From Natrinema hispanicum (GTDB lineage Archaea > Halobacteriota > Halobacteria > Halobacteriales > Natrialbaceae): 64,000 bases of DNA. A program made the position numbers and the translations under genes. Positions 59,767 to 64,000 of the stretch are shown here, in pieces. Location: NCBI RefSeq assembly GCF_004217335.1, contig NZ_SHMP01000003.1:434001-498000 (forward strand), given 5' to 3'. Every line of letters begins with the position of its first letter. Positions within the stretch are counted from its first letter, which is position 1. Below the pieces are notes generated by a model, which worked only from the letters and a program-made list of their open reading frames with translations, had not been told where the DNA came from and did no database searches.

Positions 59767-60009
59767 GGGCGTCGCTACGCCCGAATCGGGGTTGAAACTT
59801 CGTGTCCAAGCAACACAGCCCATCGAGCGTGGTCGTGCAAGCAGTGTCGGGATCAGACAGTCAGTGACAGTGATAGCTGCTCATCGTCGTCTGTCTCTCC
59901 GACCGGGAATCCGTGCGATACAGGTCGATTCCCGGACGGAATCCTTCCTGCAGTTACTATCACACATTCCTGATATAGCTATTTACAGCCGATCGTGATA
60001 CTGAGGGAC

Positions 60010-60198
60010 ATGGAACCGAACGTAGCACGACGATGTCACGTTCTGTTCGGCGTCTCGTTGCTGTTACTGACGATCGGGGTCGGCTACTGCGTCATCGTTG
60101 GGACGTGTCTGGCGGACTTCGCGGTGGTGGTCGCGGGACTCTTCGTCGGCTGGGTCGCGTTGTTCTACTGCGTCGGGAATGCTACGATCTGGGGATGA
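60010..60198 (+). CDS. Small two-helix membrane protein
   Basis: The 62-residue protein starts MEPNVARRCHVLFGVSLLLL and has two membrane helices (about residues 10-30 and 33-56). The start is about 27 bases after GCTATTTAC (59978-59986), a good leaderless arrangement. No family was recognised. Confidence 0.55.
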   Translation: MEPNVARRCHVLFGVSLLLLTIGVGYCVIVGTCLADFAVVVAGLFVGWVALFYCVGNATIWG

Positions 60199-60348
60199 CT
60201 GGCCCTCTCTCGAGCGAGTGGCGGACGCTACGTACTGCGTTGTCCATCCACGTTGGACTCCGAGGACGTTAGAACGGCGGCTCGGGAAAAATCCCTCGTC
60301 ACAAGGGGCTCAGTGGGGGTAACACTTCGTCATGGCCGCCACCGGACG

Positions 60349-61740
60349 CTACTCCCTCGAGGGGTTTCGATCTGTCGCTTCCGGCTCCGCCGAATCGCCG
60401 TCGTCACGCCAGGTCTCGAGTTCGCGCAACTCCGCGGCGACATCCCCAACGGCACCGGGCTTGAGCGCCCCACGCTCGGTACTGACGTCGGTCACGCAGT
60501 CGGCAGGTGTCACGTCGAAGGTCGGATTCAGCACGTCGACGGCTGCGTCGCCGTCGTAAACCGCGGCTCGATCGCCGGACTCGAGGTTGACATCCTCGCG
60601 GGTCGAAATCTTGTCCGTGGCCGCGACGACCGAGACCGGAATCCCCTCGCGGGCGGCAGCAATCGCCAGCGCGCGCGTGCCGGTCTTGTTCACCACGGCA
60701 CCGTCGGGGAGGATGGTATCCGCGCCGACGACCACCTGATCGATGTCGTTGCGTGCGAGCACGTGCGCGACCGCCGCGTCGGTATGCACCGTGACCGTGC
60801 TGTCGGTTGTCTCAGCAAGGTCCTCCGCAACGGCGATCCCTTCGCGGGCCGGCCGCGATTCCGCGACGAACACCCGCGCAGGCGAACCCTGCTGGAGCGC
60901 CTCGAGGACGGTCCCCGACCGCGAGAGCGTCGCGACGCTGCCATCGAGACGCTCGCCGGCGGTTGCCGCAGCGTCCGTATCGGCCGCGAGCGCGCGGTCA
61001 ATCCCCGACAGCGTCGCTTCGAGGACGGCCGGCGCGTCCCTGTCTCCACCATCCGCGTCGGCCATCGCCCGGTTTACCCGATTGCGGAGGACGGCCATCG
61101 ACGGCCGGGCCTCGAGCAGCCGCCCGGCCAGTTCGGCGAGTTCGTCCCACTCGCCGTCGGGATCAGCGCCGAACTCGCGTCGCTCGGCGACGAGCAGCCC
61201 CGCTCGATCGCGCAACACCTCGAGCGTGCGCACCGACAGGTATGCAGCGCCGTGTTCGTCATCGGCCGCGATCGACCGAACGGTGGGAGCGATGCGCTCG
61301 TAGGCGGCCCACAGTTTCGGTACCGTCTCGCGGTCGTCGCCGACTCCCGCGAGCATGGTCGTCGGGGAGACCCACTCGGCGGTGTCGTGTTCCTCGCTGA
61401 GTTCGATCTCGCGGGTCTCACAGTCGAACAGATAGGGGTGGACGACCCACGCGCGCTCGAGATCCGGATCGTCGAATTCGACCGGCCGTCCCGATCGGAC
61501 GAGCGAGACGGCATCGGGCTCGAGGCCCGTTTCCTCCTGGAGCTCGACGCGGACCTGCTCGTCGGGCTGGCCCTCCGCGAAGCCGGAGACGCCACCCCAC
61601 TGGCCGGTGTAAGTGCCGACTGCCTCGCTGCGGCGCAACAGCAGGATCTCACCGTGGTGCCGGAGAAACGCGGTGACGACGTGAGTTCCGTCCGACCCGT
61701 CGCCATCGGCATCGCTCCCTCCGTCCGATGTGTCGTTCAT
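60349..61740 (-). CDS. Nudix hydrolase fused to an eIF-2B alpha/ribose-1,5-bisphosphate isomerase-like domain
   Basis: The 463-residue protein joins two enzymes. Residues ~18-150 are a Nudix fold whose box is degenerate: GFAEGQPDEQ then VELQEETGLEP, with the usual Arg before the first Glu replaced by Val, while the Glu-Glu pair is present. Residues ~190-450 resemble the eIF-2B alpha/MtnA/R15P isomerase family (ESRPAREGIAVAEDLAE, VVVGADTILPDGAVVNKTGT, DVLNPTFDVTP). The combination suggests a nucleotide- or sugar-phosphate salvage or repair role; the substrate is unknown. It is divergent from the phosphoesterase gene. Confidence 0.83.
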   Translation of the reverse strand: MNDTSDGGSDADGDGSDGTHVVTAFLRHHGEILLLRRSEAVGTYTGQWGGVSGFAEGQPDEQVRVELQEETGLEPDAVSLVRSGRPVEFDDPDLERAWVVHPYLFDCETREIELSEEHDTAEWVSPTTMLAGVGDDRETVPKLWAAYERIAPTVRSIAADDEHGAAYLSVRTLEVLRDRAGLLVAERREFGADPDGEWDELAELAGRLLEARPSMAVLRNRVNRAMADADGGDRDAPAVLEATLSGIDRALAADTDAAATAGERLDGSVATLSRSGTVLEALQQGSPARVFVAESRPAREGIAVAEDLAETTDSTVTVHTDAAVAHVLARNDIDQVVVGADTILPDGAVVNKTGTRALAIAAAREGIPVSVVAATDKISTREDVNLESGDRAAVYDGDAAVDVLNPTFDVTPADCVTDVSTERGALKPGAVGDVAAELRELETWRDDGDSAEPEATDRNPSRE

Positions 61741-61801
61741 ACGCGGGGACAGGAGCGCGCGGGGGGAATCGCTTTCGGGACTGGCCGTCGTCGGACCGCA
61801 T

Positions 61802-62302
61802 ATGCCACGAGTCGCGATCGTCTCCGACACGCACGTCCCCTCCCGCGAACGCGCCGTGCCCGACTGGGTCGACGACGAACTCGAGCGAGCCGACCACGCG
61901 ATTCATGCGGGTGATTTCGACTCACAGCGGGCCTACGACCGGATCGCAGCCCTCGCGAACGGTGAGCTAACTGCCGTCCGGGGGAACACTGATCCGCCGA
62001 CGCTCGGGCTCCCGCACGCGGACACGCTCGAGATCGACGGGGTGACGTTCGCGGTGACCCACGGGGCCGGCTCGCTGGCGGGCTGGCAGCGACGGGTCGT
62101 CGAGACCGCCCGAGCCGAATCGGTCACCGCCGAGCCGGTCGCCATCGCGGGCCACACTCACGAGGTCGTCGACACGACCGTCGACGGTCTGCGGGTGCTC
62201 AACCCCGGCAGCGCGACCGGCGCGGCACCTGCCGACCGCGCGACGATGTACGTCGTGACCGTCACAGACGGGACGCTGACAGTCGAGTTACGGACCGAGT
62301 GA
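61802..62302 (+). CDS. YfcE-type metallophosphoesterase
   Basis: The 166-residue protein is a short calcineurin-like phosphoesterase: IVSDTHVPSRE (Asp, His), HAGDFDS, VRGNTDPP (Asn), AVTHGAG (His) and AIAGHTHEV (His-x-His). These residues bind two metals. YfcE-like enzymes hydrolyse phosphodiesters; the substrate is unknown. The ATG at 61802 gives the normal family start. Confidence 0.9.
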   Translation: MPRVAIVSDTHVPSRERAVPDWVDDELERADHAIHAGDFDSQRAYDRIAALANGELTAVRGNTDPPTLGLPHADTLEIDGVTFAVTHGAGSLAGWQRRVVETARAESVTAEPVAIAGHTHEVVDTTVDGLRVLNPGSATGAAPADRATMYVVTVTDGTLTVELRTE

Positions 62303-62372
62303 GTCCGCCAGCGGCCCTCGTCGGTCGCTCGAGTGCGTGAACAATATCCGTCTCGGGTTCCCCTGTGTGACT

Positions 62373-62924
62373 ATGACACAGCGCGTAACGGTATCGCTCG
62401 ACGACGATTCGACGACGGCTCTCGAGACGCTGGTCGCAGAGACGGGGAACGGACAGAGCGAGGTCGTCCGCCGTGCCTTGACCTTCTATGCGGCGAACTT
62501 CGAGGCGGCCGACGGAGGCCCAAGCGATAACTTAGAACAGTACTATCAAATGCTCTCCTCGGGCGAACACGTCCTGCTGGACATCGACTTCCTCCATGCC
62601 TTCCTTGGCTACTGCTACAACGGCGGCGATCCCGATCCGGCGTTCGTCGAAGCGGCCGACCGCGTCTCCGACTACCATGCCCACGAGTACGCGACCCGGT
62701 TCGAGGAAGTCGGGGACCTCCTCGAGTGGCTGTCGTTCTGTGGCTTTCTCGACGTTCGCCAGGAAGGTGAGGGAGTCTACCACCTCGTCTTTCCCTCCGA
62801 GGCGGTTCGGTGGTTCATGACGCGATTTATCGAACGCAGCACGGTCGAGTTACCGACGGAGATCAGACTCGAGCAGGGCGTTTCGAAGGTGATCGTGACC
62901 GAAGGAGAAGGGAAAGAGGACTGA
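62373..62924 (+). CDS. Ribbon-helix-helix transcriptional regulator
   Basis: The 183-residue protein has an N-terminal RHH (CopG-like) DNA-binding domain, MTQRVTVSLDDDSTTALETL followed by SEVVRRALTFYAAN. The ~140-residue C-terminal domain has SSGEHVLLDIDFLHAFLGYC and FEEVGDLLEWLSFCGFLDV, with no metal-site motif as in NikR. The start at 62373 is 27-30 bases after CAATATCC. It converges with the ECF transporter genes, which are its likeliest target by position only. Confidence 0.82.
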   Translation: MTQRVTVSLDDDSTTALETLVAETGNGQSEVVRRALTFYAANFEAADGGPSDNLEQYYQMLSSGEHVLLDIDFLHAFLGYCYNGGDPDPAFVEAADRVSDYHAHEYATRFEEVGDLLEWLSFCGFLDVRQEGEGVYHLVFPSEAVRWFMTRFIERSTVELPTEIRLEQGVSKVIVTEGEGKED

Positions 62925-62935
62925 GGACAGCGATC

Positions 62936-63661
62936 TCACTCAGCAGGCGATGTCCACGTCTCGAAGACGTAGTTTCGAAGGCCGTACCGTTCGGCGAGCG
63001 GCTGTGAGAGCGTCTCTCCCCGGTAGTCGATAACGCCGTCTTCCAGCACCGTCACCGTATCGGCGACGGTGAGCCCGAAGCCGACGTCGTGGGTCGCGAT
63101 GATCGGCGTGATACCGGCGTCAGTAAGCGACTCGACGAATCGGACGATCGTCCGACAGCCGTCGCCGTCTAATCCGGCGGTCGGTTCGTCGAGCAGTACG
63201 TACTCCGGTTCCATCGCGAGGACGCCGGCCAGCGAGACGCGTTTCTTCTCGCCGCCGCTCAACGTGTTACACAGTCGGTCAGTCCGTTCGTCGAGGTCGA
63301 ACTCCGAGAGGACGCGCTCGATTCGGTCTGGGTCGTCGATGCCCGCGTTCCGCGGGCCGAACTCGACGTCCTGTTCGACCGTCGGCGCGACGATCTGGTC
63401 GTCGGGGTTCTGGAAGACAAGTCCGACGCGCATACGAAGGTCGGCAAGCGAGTCGTCGTCGTATTCGACCGGCTCGTCTCCGACGAACACGGTTCCCGAA
63501 TCGGGTTCGAACAGGCCGTTGAAGTGGCGCAACAGCGTCGACTTCCCGGCACCGTTGCGACCGAAAATGACCGTCACTTCACCCGTGTGTGCCTCGAAGT
63601 TCACGCCCTCGAGGATGGGGTCGTCGCCGTGTCGGAAGTGCAGGTCGTCGGTTTCGATCAT
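62936..63661 (-). CDS. ECF transporter ATP-binding subunit
   Basis: The 241-residue ABC ATPase starts [20 protein letters not shown] and has Walker [12 protein letters not shown]-loop FQNPDDQI, signature LSGGEKKRV and Walker [12 protein letters not shown]. The FQNPDDQ motif and length fit CbiO/EcfA-type subunits for Co2+, Ni2+ or vitamins. Its ATG overlaps the stop of the upstream EcfT-type gene (ATGA), so they form an operon. The substrate-binding component is outside the window. Confidence 0.92.
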   Translation of the reverse strand: MIETDDLHFRHGDDPILEGVNFEAHTGEVTVIFGRNGAGKSTLLRHFNGLFEPDSGTVFVGDEPVEYDDDSLADLRMRVGLVFQNPDDQIVAPTVEQDVEFGPRNAGIDDPDRIERVLSEFDLDERTDRLCNTLSGGEKKRVSLAGVLAMEPEYVLLDEPTAGLDGDGCRTIVRFVESLTDAGITPIIATHDVGFGLTVADTVTVLEDGVIDYRGETLSQPLAERYGLRNYVFETWTSPAE

Positions 63662-64000
63662 ACGGCCCACCCGGCGATGGCGATCAGTGTGAGGACGGCA
63701 GCCGCGTAGCCGTGGCCCCGACTTGTCGTCTGTGCCATCGGCATCTCGCCGGTGTAGTTGCGTGCCAGCATCGCGTCGTTGAGGGTTTCGGCCCGTGACA
63801 TCGACTTCAAGAACACTGAAAACGCCAGCAACTTAGCTGTTCGAAACCTCGTCCGGCGTGTCCGGAAGCCGAGACGCCCGCGCGCCGCGAGCTCGAGACG
63901 GCGAAGTTCGTCGAGCAGGATCTGGATGACGCGGTAGGTGAGCAACGAAATCTCGATGACGAACTGTGGACACCGCAGCGATCGTAACGCGGCAAACAGT
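63658..64000 (-). CDS. Partial ECF transporter transmembrane subunit (CbiQ/EcfT), C-terminal part
   Basis: The frame runs to the right edge and its 5' end lies outside. The visible ~113 residues include [20 protein letters not shown], the cytoplasmic coupling-helix region with ARGRL (the A-R-G motif that contacts the ATPase), the second such motif [10 protein letters not shown], and a final membrane helix ([15 protein letters not shown]). This is the EcfT pattern. It overlaps the ATPase gene by 4 bases. Confidence 0.9.
   Translation of the reverse strand, partial: LFAALRSLRCPQFVIEISLLTYRVIQILLDELRRLELAARGRLGFRTRRTRFRTAKLLAFSVFLKSMSRAETLNDAMLARNYTGEMPMAQTTSRGHGYAAAVLTLIAIAGWAV

Noticed and set aside
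60253-61914. 553-codon open frame antisense to the Nudix/eIF2B fusion
   Set aside because: The opposite strand has clear domains with family motifs; this frame has none and no upstream promoter.

Overview
This window is from a halophilic archaeon (class Halobacteria). The proteins are strongly acidic, the DNA is GC-rich with C/G-ending codons, and most genes show an AT-rich TATA element about 27 bases before the start codon with no Shine-Dalgarno leader, which points to leaderless transcription. The gene content agrees: RLI/ABCE1, deoxyhypusine synthase, Sec61 beta, F420-dependent NADP reductase, archaemetzincin and a halobacterial CoxI-III fusion. The family Natrialbaceae is plausible but cannot be settled from this sequence.

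Layout. 1-4100 is a lower-GC accessory stretch with a partial surface-type protein, a possible decayed reading frame and a 1049-residue pilin-like protein with tandem Ig-like repeats. 4300-14500 is housekeeping and metabolism: EMC6-like protein with RLI, a PHB-depolymerase-type esterase, archaemetzincin, UPF0146, a TOBE protein, an HAD hydrolase, a Rieske protein, an acyl-CoA synthetase, a USP and a GNAT. 14500-24200 holds membrane proteins, an AIM24 protein, a double LEA2 protein, two divergent histidine kinases and flavin-binding proteins. 24200-43300 carries an MQO-type dehydrogenase, a K+ channel, an NhaP antiporter, a methyltransferase, tandem SRPBCC, deoxyhypusine synthase, a Nif3-like protein, CoxI-III, a phosphodiesterase, NpdG, thioredoxin, Sec61 beta and PdxT. 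53160-64000 is again core: a bifunctional-nuclease-type protein and HisE, a DUF326 protein, a NOG1-type GTPase, EngB, a D-2-hydroxyacid dehydrogenase, a Nudix/eIF2B-like fusion, a YfcE-type phosphoesterase, and an RHH regulator beside an ECF transporter.

The most unusual part is 43426-53057. Three tandem two-gene cassettes lie on the minus strand. Each has a DUF4157 (eCIS core domain) protein, whose first ~250 residues are nearly the same in all three and whose C-terminus differs, followed by a member of an unrecognised ~280-322-residue partner family. A divergent AAA+ ATPase of the kind found in extracellular contractile injection system (eCIS) loci faces the array. No sheath, tube, spike or baseplate gene is visible. 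Between cassettes lie relics: a copy of the divergent promoter with a truncated stub of the ATPase start, a broken partner gene joined to a DUF4157-like fragment, and a DUF4157 C-terminal fragment fused in frame ahead of the second DUF4157 gene. This looks like a recombining, polymorphic effector array with its own ATPase, either supplying cargo to an eCIS encoded elsewhere or acting without one.

No tRNA, rRNA, CRISPR array, transposase or integrase was recognised.
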